Source of the DNA: Singulisphaera sp.
Lineage (GTDB): Bacteria; Planctomycetota; Planctomycetia; Isosphaerales; Isosphaeraceae
Direction: 5' to 3'
Length of the DNA: 50,834 nucleotides
Assembly (NCBI GenBank): GCA_027451445.1
Contig: DAIDJG010000127.1
Coordinates: 1 to 50,834 of the forward strand
The translations under genes and the position numbers were made by a program. Shown one piece after another: positions 18,021-27,924 of this stretch. Within the stretch, counting starts at the first letter, position 1. Each line of letters starts with the position of its first letter. A model generated the notes under the pieces. It was not told the origin of the DNA and did not search any database. It saw only the letters and a program-made list of their open reading frames with translations.

Positions 18021-19106
18021 ATGCGCAGACGTGGTTTTACGCTGATCGAACTGCTGGTGGTAATCGCAATTATCGCCGTTTTGATCGCCTTGCTGCTGCC
18101 CGCGGTGCAAGCCGCCCGTGAGGCGGCGCGTCGGACGCAGTGCGTCAACAATCTGAAGCAAATCGGTCTGGCCCTGCACAATTACCATTCGGTCCACAAT
18201 TCGTTCCCGCTTGGGGTCAGCAGCGCGACTTATACCGGACCTGGAGTTTACAACGTCAAACAGAACTTCGGCCCATTGGCGCTGATGCTGGGCTTCCTCG
18301 AGAAGACGCAGATCTACAACGCGATCAACTTCAGTTGGGGCTGCGAAGACTCGACGGGTGTGATCTGTTACAAGATCAACTCAACGGGAACGAACGCCCA
18401 GATCGCCACGTTCATGTGCCCCTCCGACCCCGGGTCAGGCACACCGGACCACAACAACACGACCAACACGAACAACTACTACGCCTGCGTGGGCACGTCG
18501 ACGTGGTTCGGACTCATCGGCCATCAGGCGCCCGCTCCCAACCTGAACGTCATCTCGATCAATATGCCGAGTACGGGACTGTTCACCTGGCAGGCGTCGT
18601 ACAACATTGGGAACTGCATCGACGGCACGTCGAACACGATCGCGTTCTCGGAAGCCGCGGTCGGTAACCAACACGAGTTGCCCAAACAGAAGCTGATTGG
18701 GCTACAGAATGTGAAGATTCCCCTCAGCTCGATGCTTCAGGATGCCTGGAGCAACGTCGCGGCAACCCAGGCTGCACTGACGCTTTGCAATCAGGCGTAC
18801 GCCTCGGGAAGCACCACCTACATTGATAAGCAACGCGGTGAGGAATGGGCGCACGGCTGCATGGCCATGACGCTCTTTAACACGATCGCACCTCCCAACG
18901 CCTACGCGTCCACGTGGACGAACTGCGGGCTCGACTCGTCCGCTCGGTCGGTCTTCAGCAATGCCGACAGCTACCACCCCGGCGGTGTGAACGCCACGAT
19001 GGCTGACGGTAGCGTGAAGTTCATGAAGAACTCGATCAGCCAGAACGTCTGGTGGGCGCTCGGCACCAAGGCCAACGGGGAAGTGATCACGGCGGATAGC
19101 TACTGA
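18021..19106 (+). CDS. DUF1559 family prepilin-like protein
   Basis: A 361-residue protein with a type IV pilin-like N-terminus: [20 protein letters not shown], where the leader would be cut before Phe by a prepilin peptidase and the next residues form the membrane helix. The continuation [20 protein letters not shown] and the C-terminal [18 protein letters not shown] are diagnostic of DUF1559 (the H-x-G-G family very expanded in planctomycetes). The body is presumably an extracytoplasmic beta-rich domain. GAGGAG at about ten bases upstream supports the ATG at 18021 over the frame extension to 17892. The pseudopilin partner and assembly machinery are not in this window. Specific function is unknown. 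Confidence 0.95.
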   Translation: MRRRGFTLIELLVVIAIIAVLIALLLPAVQAAREAARRTQCVNNLKQIGLALHNYHSVHNSFPLGVSSATYTGPGVYNVKQNFGPLALMLGFLEKTQIYNAINFSWGCEDSTGVICYKINSTGTNAQIATFMCPSDPGSGTPDHNNTTNTNNYYACVGTSTWFGLIGHQAPAPNLNVISINMPSTGLFTWQASYNIGNCIDGTSNTIAFSEAAVGNQHELPKQKLIGLQNVKIPLSSMLQDAWSNVAATQAALTLCNQAYASGSTTYIDKQRGEEWAHGCMAMTLFNTIAPPNAYASTWTNCGLDSSARSVFSNADSYHPGGVNATMADGSVKFMKNSISQNVWWALGTKANGEVITADSY

Positions 19107-19115
19107 TGAGTGGAG

Positions 19116-19144
19116 GGGCCGGGGCAATCGTTGCGCCCCGGCCC
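19116..19144 (+). other. GC-rich hairpin after the DUF1559 gene
   Basis: A 10-bp perfect stem (19116-19125 with 19135-19144) and a nine-base loop, ten bases after the DUF1559 stop. There is no U tract, so it may be a 3-prime-end stabiliser or an atypical terminator between convergent genes. Confidence 0.5.
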
Positions 19145-19222
19145 GGCGATCCATGGAAGCGGTTCATCGTTATCGGTTCAGTGCGTCGAAATCAAGGCAA
19201 GGCCGACGAGCATGCGGCGCGA

Positions 19223-22200
19223 TCAAAGAAAGGGCCGCAGTTGGTCCAGAATCGCAAGTGTTCCCATCCCACCGAACGGTATGAGGACCGCCCGGATGAT
19301 GGGGTTGTCGGCCAGGCGACAGAACGCGCCCCGATTGGCCGACTCGACTTCCTGGATCATGGCCAGAATCTGATCCTCCTGAACGACGTTCGGCGGGCTG
19401 CCGCTGGCCCGCACGCGGCCCAACTCGTCGTGCATCTGCTTCAAGGCGTGGGTCCGAAGCCGCTCGGCATCACGGCGCATAATCATAGCACAATAGACTA
19501 ACATCGAAGAGCAGATAAGATACCCGATGAATAAAGGAGGTGGCCAGTCCCAGTTGTCGAACACGTGGTAGCGCGACACGAACATCACGAGCAGCGCCAC
19601 CGCCGGCCAGTAAATGAACTTATCAACGGTCTCGGTCCGTTGCTCGACGATCCGGACCGTGATCAAATGCGCCAACGATTCGCAGTCTACGCCGGGCCCG
19701 TCGAGCCCCTGCTTCTCGGCGGCGTCGCGTCGCATGTTGTCGGGCCATTCGAGCTTCGTCTCGGTCTCGTCGCGATAGAGGAGGCGAATGAAGTGATCGC
19801 AGAGACGGGTCGCGTCGAACACGAAAAACACCAACCAGATCAACAAAAATACGCTACTTGCGATGAATATTGCATCAATACAATTGTTCAATGTTCCGCG
19901 CCCTGGCGACGTCGGCTGTCCCAGCATGACAATCAGGACGCGGGCGAATACAAAATAAACGACAGCCAGGCACAATGTTCGACGAACCCGAGCCCCGATG
20001 GACCCATCGCGGCGGTAATCATCCCAGAGCGCGACCGCGTCGACGCGACCGCCCGCCCCGTCCCAGTTCCACAGCCGGTCTGGCGCCAGCCAGTCGAGAA
20101 CAATGAACCTGTGTTTCCGACGCTTTGCGTGGGCCGACTTGTGGTCGGCGTCGTCGCGCAGACCAAAGTCCCTGCTGATCTCTCGAGCATTCCGCTCGGA
20201 CGAGCGCATGATGGCGCACGTCCCGTAGAGCGAGAAGACGCAAACGAAGAGCCGAAGAAACTCGGTCGGCCAGGTGCTGATCCCCTCGAAAAGGAAAAAC
20301 GGTTCGTGCGCGTGTCCGAGTTTGGGATGCCGGGCGTCGACCACGATGAGCAAAAACAAGCTGACGAAGAAGACGACTCCCGTCGTCGCGATCGCACGCA
20401 TTCGTCTGTTCCACGGTTCGTCCTCGGGCAAGTGTGTCGCCGGACGCCGTTTCCGCAACACGGAATGTGCCACGGACCGCCAATACGAGGGACGGAGCAG
20501 AATCGTGAATGTGAGCACCAGCGCCAGCGCCCAGAGCACGAACCCTGTACGCCCGTCGCGCGTGATCCAGCCCGCGATATCGTCAGGAGGAATCGGCGGC
20601 TGTTCAGGGGAGGAGGCGCTGAGAAGGTACCGTCCACTACGTCCAATCTCATAGAGGAAAGGGGCGGGTTGATCGAACGGTTCCATGGCCCACTCGTTAG
20701 GCAGAAAATCGGCATCATGGAGTGCAATCAGGCAGCCTCGGCAGACGGCTGTCTGGTAAGAATCCCGAAACGGAGGTATCTGCAGGCGATGGGTGTTTTT
20801 CCATTTGATGTTGAGATCGTAATGCGAGGCAATAAGCAAGTTATGGGTCGACGGATACTCAGAGGGGTCGAGCAGGCGGGCATCAAGGTCGGTCGTGAAA
20901 AAAACCGCGTGGGGCGCAATCGGCCGCACGGCCTGCATCAGAAGAATCTTATCGTAGACGTCTGAGCCCAGAATTCCGATGAACCTGAGGCCGCCGTCCT
21001 TGTGGAGATTCTCTTGCACGAGGCGGCTGAGATAGTCGACCTGCTTGAGCCCGCTCGCTTTCAAGTCCGGCCGCTGCGGCGACCGTCGCAGGAGGCGCGC
21101 GGAGTCTGTAGGCTGAGGCACTTGCTCCTTCGCCGGAGAGGGTTCGGTGAGCTTGCCGTCCAGGCCGCGCAAATAATAGTAGAGTTGCACCTTGCCATTT
21201 GTGTTCGCCCCCTGTCCGCCACCAAATCTCTTTTCCAACGCGCGGACGAGGCCAGCGCCATATTCCGTGTCCCACTCGACAAGCAGAGCCATCCGATCCT
21301 TTGCCGTCAGTCCGCGTCGCTTCAACTCAGCTTCGAGGACGTCGACGAGTTCGTCGTCGGTGCCGGTCTCCAGCTTAACGTTGAATAAGGAATCTCGCTT
21401 GAGTTCATTGTGCTTCTCCGCCTCAGCGGAGTACTTCTGGTACTTGGCGACGGACTCCTGCGATGTTGTCAGGGTCGAGTGGAACGTAATACGGTGCCGC
21501 TTCTCTAAAGACCTAGGACAATCGGCAAGAAGGCGTGAGGCCTCGCTCACCATCACATCCAGCATGCCGGAGTCGGGCGGGCCTAACACCGGGAGAACCC
21601 GCGGAAATCTTTCGCCGATCGTCGGGGTCAGGAGCCCGATCAGGTCGTCGACAAGAGTCTGCACCTTGGCGAGCGGACATTCCTCGAGTAGATCGTCGCC
21701 GACCCATAAGACGCAAACGCATTTGTGATTTTTGTTATCATCGTACTCAAACCACTCGTACGGAATCAGGCGGTGCGGAGTGTTGAACCCGCAGGCGTCG
21801 GTTTTCGGCGAAACATAGTGTAAATGCTGGCTATCTGTTGGTTGGAAGCCTGCCAGCGCGAGCGCCGAGAGGACCGCGTATCGGTGTCGGATGCGAACCT
21901 CCGTTCCCTCGTCGAACGGGCTTGCGGTGACGAGAACGGGCATGATGAGATAGGTGTCGGATCGTTCGCTAGAACTTTTTGGGGGAGACTTGAGTGTCAT
22001 GTCAGGAACCCCCGATTCCTTGGAGTTCTTCGTCACGTCCGCAACTGCGGCAAGCGGGTCTTCCCAGAGATGGGCGGAAACTTTCGCTGCTGTTTGCCCG
22101 GACGGGAGCGTGCCGTTTTCCGGGGTGGGCCGATGGCTCTCCAGGGAAGCGGGGGCGGAGACGATCCCCCAGGCGACGAGCAGCATGAGCACGACGCTGG

Positions 22201-22240
22201 GCCAGCGGAATATGGGGCTGCGTTCCGATTCATCGGACAT
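19223..22240 (-). CDS. Large polytopic membrane protein of unknown function (1005 aa)
   Basis: An N-terminal hydrophobic segment (VVLMLLVAWGIVSAPASL) precedes a soluble region of roughly 500 residues, followed by about seven to eight membrane helices (GFVLWALALVLTFTILL, GVVFFVSLFLLIVVDA, FIYWPAVALLVMFVS). The soluble part alternates strands and helices and includes GLRFIGILGSDVYDKILLM and HAVFFTTDLDARLL. That is reminiscent of type I periplasmic-binding folds, an impression I cannot verify. No kinase, nuclease or transporter signature is seen. AGGAG about nine bases before the ATG supports the start. It stands alone, divergent from the SGNH gene and convergent with the DUF1559 gene. A sensor or envelope role is possible but unproven. 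Confidence 0.8.
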   Translation of the reverse strand: MSDESERSPIFRWPSVVLMLLVAWGIVSAPASLESHRPTPENGTLPSGQTAAKVSAHLWEDPLAAVADVTKNSKESGVPDMTLKSPPKSSSERSDTYLIMPVLVTASPFDEGTEVRIRHRYAVLSALALAGFQPTDSQHLHYVSPKTDACGFNTPHRLIPYEWFEYDDNKNHKCVCVLWVGDDLLEECPLAKVQTLVDDLIGLLTPTIGERFPRVLPVLGPPDSGMLDVMVSEASRLLADCPRSLEKRHRITFHSTLTTSQESVAKYQKYSAEAEKHNELKRDSLFNVKLETGTDDELVDVLEAELKRRGLTAKDRMALLVEWDTEYGAGLVRALEKRFGGGQGANTNGKVQLYYYLRGLDGKLTEPSPAKEQVPQPTDSARLLRRSPQRPDLKASGLKQVDYLSRLVQENLHKDGGLRFIGILGSDVYDKILLMQAVRPIAPHAVFFTTDLDARLLDPSEYPSTHNLLIASHYDLNIKWKNTHRLQIPPFRDSYQTAVCRGCLIALHDADFLPNEWAMEPFDQPAPFLYEIGRSGRYLLSASSPEQPPIPPDDIAGWITRDGRTGFVLWALALVLTFTILLRPSYWRSVAHSVLRKRRPATHLPEDEPWNRRMRAIATTGVVFFVSLFLLIVVDARHPKLGHAHEPFFLFEGISTWPTEFLRLFVCVFSLYGTCAIMRSSERNAREISRDFGLRDDADHKSAHAKRRKHRFIVLDWLAPDRLWNWDGAGGRVDAVALWDDYRRDGSIGARVRRTLCLAVVYFVFARVLIVMLGQPTSPGRGTLNNCIDAIFIASSVFLLIWLVFFVFDATRLCDHFIRLLYRDETETKLEWPDNMRRDAAEKQGLDGPGVDCESLAHLITVRIVEQRTETVDKFIYWPAVALLVMFVSRYHVFDNWDWPPPLFIGYLICSSMLVYCAMIMRRDAERLRTHALKQMHDELGRVRASGSPPNVVQEDQILAMIQEVESANRGAFCRLADNPIIRAVLIPFGGMGTLAILDQLRPFL

Positions 22241-22615
22241 GAGAGGCGACTCCTACGCCCCCTCGATGGGGGGAATGACCAAGACCGGGCGAAAGAACGA
22301 ACGCACCGAGTCCCTGTCGTAGGGTGCCTCATCCCGAACGGACACTAGAGCCGACGCCATCCGGGTGAAGGAAGGAGCGTTTTCCGCGAGAGGTTCGCGA
22401 CGCTTCTTAGCGTCGCCCAGCCATCACGCAAGAAAACGACCTCATGTCACCTTACCGAGCGTGATCCCCGCTTGCAATAGCTCTGAGATCAAAAAATCTG
22501 GCCAGGGATGTCACGTTTGATACGGCGCAGCTACGGCAACGCACAAAGCCCATTTCTGCCGGTTTTCCGCAGCGCCTGTCGCAAGGTGCGTTCGCGTCCG
22601 CTACGATGCTGAGCC
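22241..22615. other. Divergent promoter region with a small hairpin
   Basis: A 375-bp gap between two divergently transcribed genes. It contains a 7-bp hairpin (22397-22403 with 22410-22416). No operator or known riboswitch was recognised. Confidence 0.4.
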
Positions 22616-23959
22616 ATGACGACGAAACTTCATGCGCGATTGAGCCAACTCGGCCGGGGACTGCTCGGCGCGTTCTGGATCGTCAGCCTGGCACTACTCT
22701 GGCGCACGTTGACGGCCAATCCTCGACATCTCCTCGCCGTGCTGGCCGCAAGTTATCTGCTGGTTTGGGGCGGCCTCGCACTGATCGCAAATCGCCCTTC
22801 GAGCGAATGGAGGCCGCGGTTCGCGCTCACGACGTTCGCGCTGGGCTTTATGCTGTTCGGGTTGGAGGCGTTCGGGCTTGCGGGGTTGGTGGATTACCGG
22901 CTCCTCTTCGGCACCCCAGCACCCGAAGTCTGGCTCAACCCACGGAATCGGCTCGACGACGACCTGCTGCACATTCCTCGGCCGCATATGACGATGCGCG
23001 GGACGACCGCCGGCGATATCGTGGTGAATGCACGGGTGGACCCCCGCCAACACACGCTCTTCCGGTACGATTACCGCACGGATCACGACGGCTTTCGCAA
23101 CGATGCCGACTCCGTTACGGCCGACATCGCAGTGCTCGGCGACTCGTTCGTGCAGGATCCCCTCGTGCCAGGTGACAAGTTGCTAACGTCCGTGCTCGCG
23201 AAACTTCTCCAATGTCGCGTGCGGAACCTCGGGCAGTCCTACTACGGCCCGCAGCAAGAACTGGTTGTTCTGAAGCGGTACGCGCTGCCGCTCAAACCGG
23301 CGCTCTGTGTCTGGGCCTTCTTTGAAGGGAACGACCTCAAGGACGTGGCTCGCTACGACCGCTTGCGGGCCGACTGGGCTGCGCAATCGTCGGGATTTCG
23401 ATCACGGTCCGATCGCTCGTTTTCCAAGAACGCCGCGCAGGCGTTGCTGCGGCTCTGGCCGCTCGAGGCGCAACCGGACTCCGCACTGAACGAGCGAGCG
23501 GGAACGTTTCGCGATGCGCAAGGTAAGACGACGCGGCTCTACTTCGCGTACGCTGGCCAACCCCTCACGCCGAGCGACGAGCACGCCCTCGATAAGACCA
23601 CCGAGATCTTGAAGACCGCTCAGGGACTGTGCACGCAACAAGGCGTCCGGTTTCTTGTCGTCTTCGTTCCGATCAAGTACCGCGTTTACGGCCCATTCAC
23701 CAAGTTTTCCGCCGACTCGCTCGGTCGGGACTGGGTCCGGAATGACCTGCCGGAGCGGTTCCGAGAACGCGTTGTGCAAATCTCAACGCAGGTTGATTAC
23801 CTCGACCTGACTCCGGTTCTGACGGAGCGGGCGAAGGCTGGTGATGTCCTCTACTTCCCCGAGGACTCGCACTGGAACGCCGAGGGTCAAGCGGTCGCCG
23901 CGGCGGCGATACGCGACTATATCGTGAAGCAAAGCTTGCCCGTCAAACCGGGGCCGTGA
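22616..23959 (+). CDS. Membrane-anchored SGNH/AlgX-like hydrolase or acyltransferase
   Basis: A 447-residue protein with three N-terminal membrane helices (GAFWIVSLALLW, LLAVLAASYLLVWGGLALIA, TTFALGFMLFGLEAFGL) and a C-terminal SGNH-fold domain. Catalytic blocks are visible: GDSF with nucleophile Ser177, FFEGND (Asn block), and DSHWN with Asp417 and His419. The order matches AlgJ/AlgX-type polysaccharide O-acetyltransferases and GDSL esterases. The domain would face the periplasm and may acylate or deacylate envelope glycans or sialic-type sugars. The gene is single; it converges with the DUF454 gene 70 bp downstream. Direction of reaction cannot be judged from sequence. Confidence 0.85.
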   Translation: MTTKLHARLSQLGRGLLGAFWIVSLALLWRTLTANPRHLLAVLAASYLLVWGGLALIANRPSSEWRPRFALTTFALGFMLFGLEAFGLAGLVDYRLLFGTPAPEVWLNPRNRLDDDLLHIPRPHMTMRGTTAGDIVVNARVDPRQHTLFRYDYRTDHDGFRNDADSVTADIAVLGDSFVQDPLVPGDKLLTSVLAKLLQCRVRNLGQSYYGPQQELVVLKRYALPLKPALCVWAFFEGNDLKDVARYDRLRADWAAQSSGFRSRSDRSFSKNAAQALLRLWPLEAQPDSALNERAGTFRDAQGKTTRLYFAYAGQPLTPSDEHALDKTTEILKTAQGLCTQQGVRFLVVFVPIKYRVYGPFTKFSADSLGRDWVRNDLPERFRERVVQISTQVDYLDLTPVLTERAKAGDVLYFPEDSHWNAEGQAVAAAAIRDYIVKQSLPVKPGP

Positions 23960-24028
23960 AGGGTCGCTTACCCTCGAAGCGCTGGCGTACACGGCCCCTG
24001 AGGCCGTTGTACGCGAAACGTCCTGCGC

Positions 24029-25168
24029 TCAGGGTGCCGGGAGCGCAAGGACCGCTCCCGCCCTTCCCAAAAGGCCGACTTGAGCGTCGTTCGCGAGGTT
24101 CGGCATCCTCCAAATCCCGTAGAAACCGATAAGCGACAGAAGAACCATCACGCCGACGGACGTTGGGGCCAAGGCCATGAACACCGCGGACACGACGACG
24201 ATCGCGGCCGTCAGGAGCACCAACTTCCCCTTCGAGTTGCGGCTCAGGGCACCGTGATCTTCCCACTCCTGGAGCATCGGACCGAAGAAGGCCGTGCGGC
24301 GGAACCAGGCGTCTAACGAAGGGGAGGAACGGGCCAGGTAGTAACCCGTGGCGAGAAGAAATGGGAAGGTGGGAATGCCGGGCAGGATCAGTCCGACGAT
24401 CGTCAGGACGAAGGCCCCGCCCGCGAGTGCCGTGTATTTCCAGCGTCGCCAGCCGGTCGCAAACAGGGCAGGAACCTCTGTCTTCGGATCGGCGAGACCC
24501 AAGGCACAGTCGGCCCCTTGCAAACCGCCGGCTTTCAGCTCCCCGAGGATCCGTTCGACCCGATCCAGAGTGCAGCCGTCCCACGGGTCATTGGTCGCGT
24601 CGCACACGATGGTGATCCGGTGCGACCAGAATGACACGCGACACTGTTCGACGCCTTCGAGGGCCAACACGCGCTCGGCCAGTTCCCCGTAGAGCGACCG
24701 GTCGCTGGAGCGGCCGCGATGGAGCAGGCGCGTTTGCCCCTCGTCGTCGACGTAGGTCTCCCACAAGGAAACGTCGCCGAAGGACCGGAACGCCGTCAGG
24801 GTCGTCCACCCCGCGCTTCGCGTCCACCACCACGGACGGCCGGCGCGTGTCGAGGCGCTGCGCACCGCGTTGACGAACACCTCGGCCATGAACGCCGTCG
24901 TGTTCGAGGCGAGGTCGAAGTCGACCCGGCAAGTGGACGTGACGAGGTCGACCTCCGCCTTCCGGACTCCGGGATTCTCACAGAGCGCTTCGAGAAGCCG
25001 CTGCGCGTACACCCGCCGATCGGCCCGAAACAGCCGCGCGTCGTTCACCCGGATGTGCCCAGCCTGGTCGTCGAGCTCGATATCCAGGCATGAGTCCGAC
25101 TCGTTGGGAGCGGACTCCAGGCTGGCGGCCAGGGGAAGGAACGGCATCGGGGGGCGATCGAGTTCCAT
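24029..25168 (-). CDS. DUF454 (YbaN-like) inner-membrane protein with N-terminal HMA-like tandem domains
   Basis: A 379-residue fusion. Residues about 25-100 (GHIRVNDARLFRADRRVYAQ, then AEVDLVTSTCRVDFDLA) and about 130-215 (QTRLLHRGRSSDRSLYGELA, then VEQCRVSFWSHRITIVCD) look like two ferredoxin-fold units. They correspond in order and motif to the N-terminal pair of the P-type ATPase and pseudo-ATPase in the same cluster. The C-terminal part is DUF454: GLILPGIPTFPFLLATGYYL, the RSSPSLDAWF loop, and two further helices. E. coli YbaN is about 125 residues, so the N-terminal module is an addition. AAAGGAAGG precedes the ATG. It is the last gene of the minus-strand cluster. Role is unknown; recruitment to the ATPase complex is inferred. 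Confidence 0.85.
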   Translation of the reverse strand: MELDRPPMPFLPLAASLESAPNESDSCLDIELDDQAGHIRVNDARLFRADRRVYAQRLLEALCENPGVRKAEVDLVTSTCRVDFDLASNTTAFMAEVFVNAVRSASTRAGRPWWWTRSAGWTTLTAFRSFGDVSLWETYVDDEGQTRLLHRGRSSDRSLYGELAERVLALEGVEQCRVSFWSHRITIVCDATNDPWDGCTLDRVERILGELKAGGLQGADCALGLADPKTEVPALFATGWRRWKYTALAGGAFVLTIVGLILPGIPTFPFLLATGYYLARSSPSLDAWFRRTAFFGPMLQEWEDHGALSRNSKGKLVLLTAAIVVVSAVFMALAPTSVGVMVLLSLIGFYGIWRMPNLANDAQVGLLGRAGAVLALPAP

Positions 25169-25194
25169 GAGGGCCTTCCTTTGACGGCGGATCG

Positions 25195-25551
25195 TCAGGC
25201 CGGAGCGAGCGCAGGGGTCGCCGCGTCAGGCGAGGATTCGCTACCTTCGGGGTAGAGCTCGTCCACTTTCCGCCAAGCGGCATGAGAGCCCTCGACCAGA
25301 CCGCGGACCGCCGCGTTGTTCACAGGAATGGAGCGGGCGAGGAATACCGTCGGGAAGACAACGCCGTAAGAGACCGTGTAACAGGTTGTGTAGATAAACC
25401 GGCTCATGAACCGGCCGGCCGCCGTCCAGGTTCGAGCCGCCGCCTCGCGCGCGTCCGCCGCGCCGTCCTGCGCGGCCTTCGTGACGAGTTCCAGGGTTCC
25501 GTTCGCCGAGGGAATGGGGTCGTGGCTTGAGTTCGCTTGGACGTCGGACAT
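25195..25551 (-). CDS. YGVVFP-motif small protein, paralogue 1 (118 aa)
   Basis: Starting at MSDVQANSSHD. After a helical, Ala-rich region (KAAQDGAADAREAAARTW) comes the core RFIYTTCYTVSYGVVFP, then FLARSIPVNNAAVRGLVEG. The core matches the protein encoded at 35666-35998 at 29 of 52 aligned positions. The motif segment is mildly hydrophobic and might associate with the membrane. Phasin-like helical composition was considered, but no family can be named. The stop lies 26 bp upstream of the DUF454 gene start, so the two are probably co-transcribed. The longer frame to 25596 has no better ribosome site. Confidence 0.8.
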   Translation of the reverse strand: MSDVQANSSHDPIPSANGTLELVTKAAQDGAADAREAAARTWTAAGRFMSRFIYTTCYTVSYGVVFPTVFLARSIPVNNAAVRGLVEGSHAAWRKVDELYPEGSESSPDAATPALAPA

Positions 25552-25723
25552 GCGAGTTGGCCCCGTGAAAAGAAGGTCCGGATCGCGACAACACACATGC
25601 TAACTCTACCTAATTTACCGAGACGGAGCATGGTGTCTTACAGGAATTGACCGTGGCGAGTTGCTGTTTCTTACGATCCGGAACCGATTGGAGACGTCAG
25701 AACGCCTCAAAACATGCCACGTT

Positions 25724-26713
25724 TTATTCGCGCTCGAGCTGGTCCGGCCCGAGATCGAGCACCTGGGCGCGGTACGACGCCGGGGTCGTTTTCATAAAGC
25801 GGCGGAACACAGTAGTCAGGTGGCTCTGCGAGGAGTAACCCACGGCAAGGGCCACGTTCACAATGGGAATCTGGGGGTTGGCCAGCAACTCGCAGGCCTT
25901 GGCCACGCGTTTTTCCGTCAGGAAACGATGGGGCGTCTTTCCCGTGGCTTTCTTGAAGGCGCTCAGGAAATAGTTCGGACTCAGGCCCGCGAGGTCGGCG
26001 AGATCGATCAGGGAGATTTCGGAGGCAAGCAGAGCGTCGAGATAGTCGATCACGCGCTGAAGACGAACATCAGAGAGCCGTTCTTCGGACTCCTTGTGGT
26101 CGCGAGGTAGCGACGAGAAGTTCCAGAGAAGCTGGATCGCGAGCTGCGTCCAGAGGGTCTCCGCGTAGAGATCGTTGCCCGTGCGAGGTGCGCGAAGTAG
26201 GGCGGCGAGGGACTGGCCCAGGGCAACGACCTCGGGCGTGGTCTGGTGATAGACGGGGGCAATCTCGATCGTCCTGCCATAGTGCTTCCACTCTCGGTCG
26301 GCAAGACCACGAAGCTGGTCGACCCCGAACACCAGGTTCAGCGTTTGGAGAGGCCGGTCCATGCCGAACGTGTTGTCCTCGCCTGCGGGAACGATCGTGA
26401 ATGCCCCAGGCGAGCCGACGAACCGCGACAGACGCCCGCCGCGCTTCCATTCGATGCGCGCGTTTCCCTTGAGGCCGAAGACCAGGGTGGTCGCGGGCGA
26501 GCGGTGCAGATAAACGTCGGGCAACTGCCCTTCGAGGATGACGGCGTGTCCGACCGCGCCGAGTGCTCGGGACGTCGAAGCCACGATCGGCATGCTTTCC
26601 GGCCAGGGCGGCGGCGTGGGGCCGTCGGGGAGGCCGGGCCGCGCGGGGGCGATCCGCATGTCGTGGTGCGCTCCAACAAAGACTTCGCGCGGGGAGATGT
26701 TACTCAGCCGCAT
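25724..26713 (-). CDS. AraC-family transcriptional regulator
   Basis: A regulator with a cupin-like N-terminal half (HAVILEGQLPDVYLHRSP, GSPGAFTIVPAGEDNTFGM) and a C-terminal AraC/XylS DNA-binding domain of two helix-turn-helix units: LIDLADLAGLSPNYFLSAFK, then TGKTPHRFLTEKRV, and IVNVALAVGYSSQSHLTTVF with FRRFMKTTPASYR. The best starts are ATG at 26713 (MRLSNISPRE) or 26658 (MRIAPARPGL); the longer open frame is Arg-rich and overlaps the upstream EcsC gene. It is the only transcription factor in the minus-strand cluster and separates EcsC from the second YGVVFP gene with gaps of about 155 and 172 bp. It is likely to control some of these neighbours, but no operator was found. Confidence 0.92.
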   Translation of the reverse strand: MRLSNISPREVFVGAHHDMRIAPARPGLPDGPTPPPWPESMPIVASTSRALGAVGHAVILEGQLPDVYLHRSPATTLVFGLKGNARIEWKRGGRLSRFVGSPGAFTIVPAGEDNTFGMDRPLQTLNLVFGVDQLRGLADREWKHYGRTIEIAPVYHQTTPEVVALGQSLAALLRAPRTGNDLYAETLWTQLAIQLLWNFSSLPRDHKESEERLSDVRLQRVIDYLDALLASEISLIDLADLAGLSPNYFLSAFKKATGKTPHRFLTEKRVAKACELLANPQIPIVNVALAVGYSSQSHLTTVFRRFMKTTPASYRAQVLDLGPDQLERE

Positions 26714-26868
26714 CGTGCGGTCAATGCAATTCCGTTGCCGAAGCCCACCACGTCGGCATTCGTATTCGCGGATGGGACCCGGGGCCAAATTGTGCTCTCG
26801 GACCGGATTGATTATGGCAGAGCCCGTCCATCGGATGCAAGACGCGCGGCCGGCGACCGGGGTCGCGT

Positions 26869-27900
26869 TTAACCGGTGGACACAGGCGCCGATCCCAGCG
26901 CACCGAGCGTCTCGCCCGTTTCGCTCCAGCCGGCCCGGAACTCCTCGACGGAGCGCATGGCATCCCGAGCACCATCGCGCGCACCCCGCCTCGCCGCACT
27001 GGGCAGCACGCCCGCCGCAAGGCCGACGGCTGCGATCGGCAAGACGACACCGAAGCCGATCCCGAAGCTGGCGAGGTACATGGTCTGGCCGGCGATTTCG
27101 CGCAGGTTCCGGACGGCTTCGTCGCGGGGATGCGCCGGAACGGCGGCGATTTCGCCTTCGATGCGTCCGTTGTCTTTCAGCCAACGCTCCTGGAAGACCA
27201 TCCGGGCGGTCCGGTCTACGCGTTTCATCATGGTGTAGTCGAGAATGATTGCCACTGGATCGCCGACAATCGGCACGGCTTCGAGCGCGAGATCGGACGC
27301 GACGCCCTCCTCGACGGCATCGAGACCGATCGGCGGCTCCGCATTGCCCACCTGACCCTGGTCCATTCGTGCCAGGCGCCGGCGGATGGACTGGCGGCGG
27401 GCGGGTTCATTCACACAGGCGAGCTCGAGCACGCCCAGCAGGTAATGCCGGCCCGCCTGCGCTGCGATGCAGTAGCCGTAACAGAGCGCTGTACGGTGAA
27501 TCGAGCGGAGCGCGGCGGTGAGGAACAAGGGGATCCCGGCAAGCTCTGTGGGGAGACCACCCACGCCCGCCGCGGCGCCCAGGCCGAGCGCCATTCGCTC
27601 AGCCCGCACACCGCCGCGCAGGGCCAACCGATCGCATTCTTGAAGAGGCGCGCGCTGGAGGTCTTCGACCCTGGTGACTCCCGCTTCCTTGAGAAACTCC
27701 GGAACCTGCCGGTCGGTGTCGAGCGCGGCCTCCAGGCTGTCGAGCGCTTTTCGGAGCGTGCTCTCGGGGATCAGGTGTTCGCCGAGACGGCCGAGCGGCC
27801 GGCGGACCCAGTCCATGGTTCGCGAGGCCCAGCCGAGCTCTTCACCCTTCCACGAGGCGATCGCCTCCAACTGGAGACGTTCGTAGTCGGTCAGGGGCAT
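26869..27900 (-). CDS. EcsC-family protein
   Basis: A 343-residue protein matching the EcsC domain: MPLTDYERLQLEAIASWKGE at the N-terminus, the GLGAAAGVGGLPTELAGIPL segment, LTAALRSIHRTALCYGYCIA, then a C-terminal hydrophobic region (GIGFGVVLPIAAVGLAAGVL) that may insert into or associate with the membrane. EcsC was first described beside an ABC transporter in Bacillus, but the biochemical role of the family is unknown. AGGAG eight bases before the ATG supports the start, and the PGPGW-like gene ends 25 bp upstream, so the genes are probably one transcript. Within this cluster it is likely to act at the envelope together with the neighbouring membrane proteins. Confidence 0.88.
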   Translation of the reverse strand: MPLTDYERLQLEAIASWKGEELGWASRTMDWVRRPLGRLGEHLIPESTLRKALDSLEAALDTDRQVPEFLKEAGVTRVEDLQRAPLQECDRLALRGGVRAERMALGLGAAAGVGGLPTELAGIPLFLTAALRSIHRTALCYGYCIAAQAGRHYLLGVLELACVNEPARRQSIRRRLARMDQGQVGNAEPPIGLDAVEEGVASDLALEAVPIVGDPVAIILDYTMMKRVDRTARMVFQERWLKDNGRIEGEIAAVPAHPRDEAVRNLREIAGQTMYLASFGIGFGVVLPIAAVGLAAGVLPSAARRGARDGARDAMRSVEEFRAGWSETGETLGALGSAPVSTG

Positions 27901-27924
27901 GAGCTGACTCCTCGCGCAAGAGAT

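Noticed and set aside
26714-27184. N-terminal extension of the AraC frame
   Set aside because: It is Arg/Cys-rich, lacks a domain and overlaps the well-supported EcsC gene.
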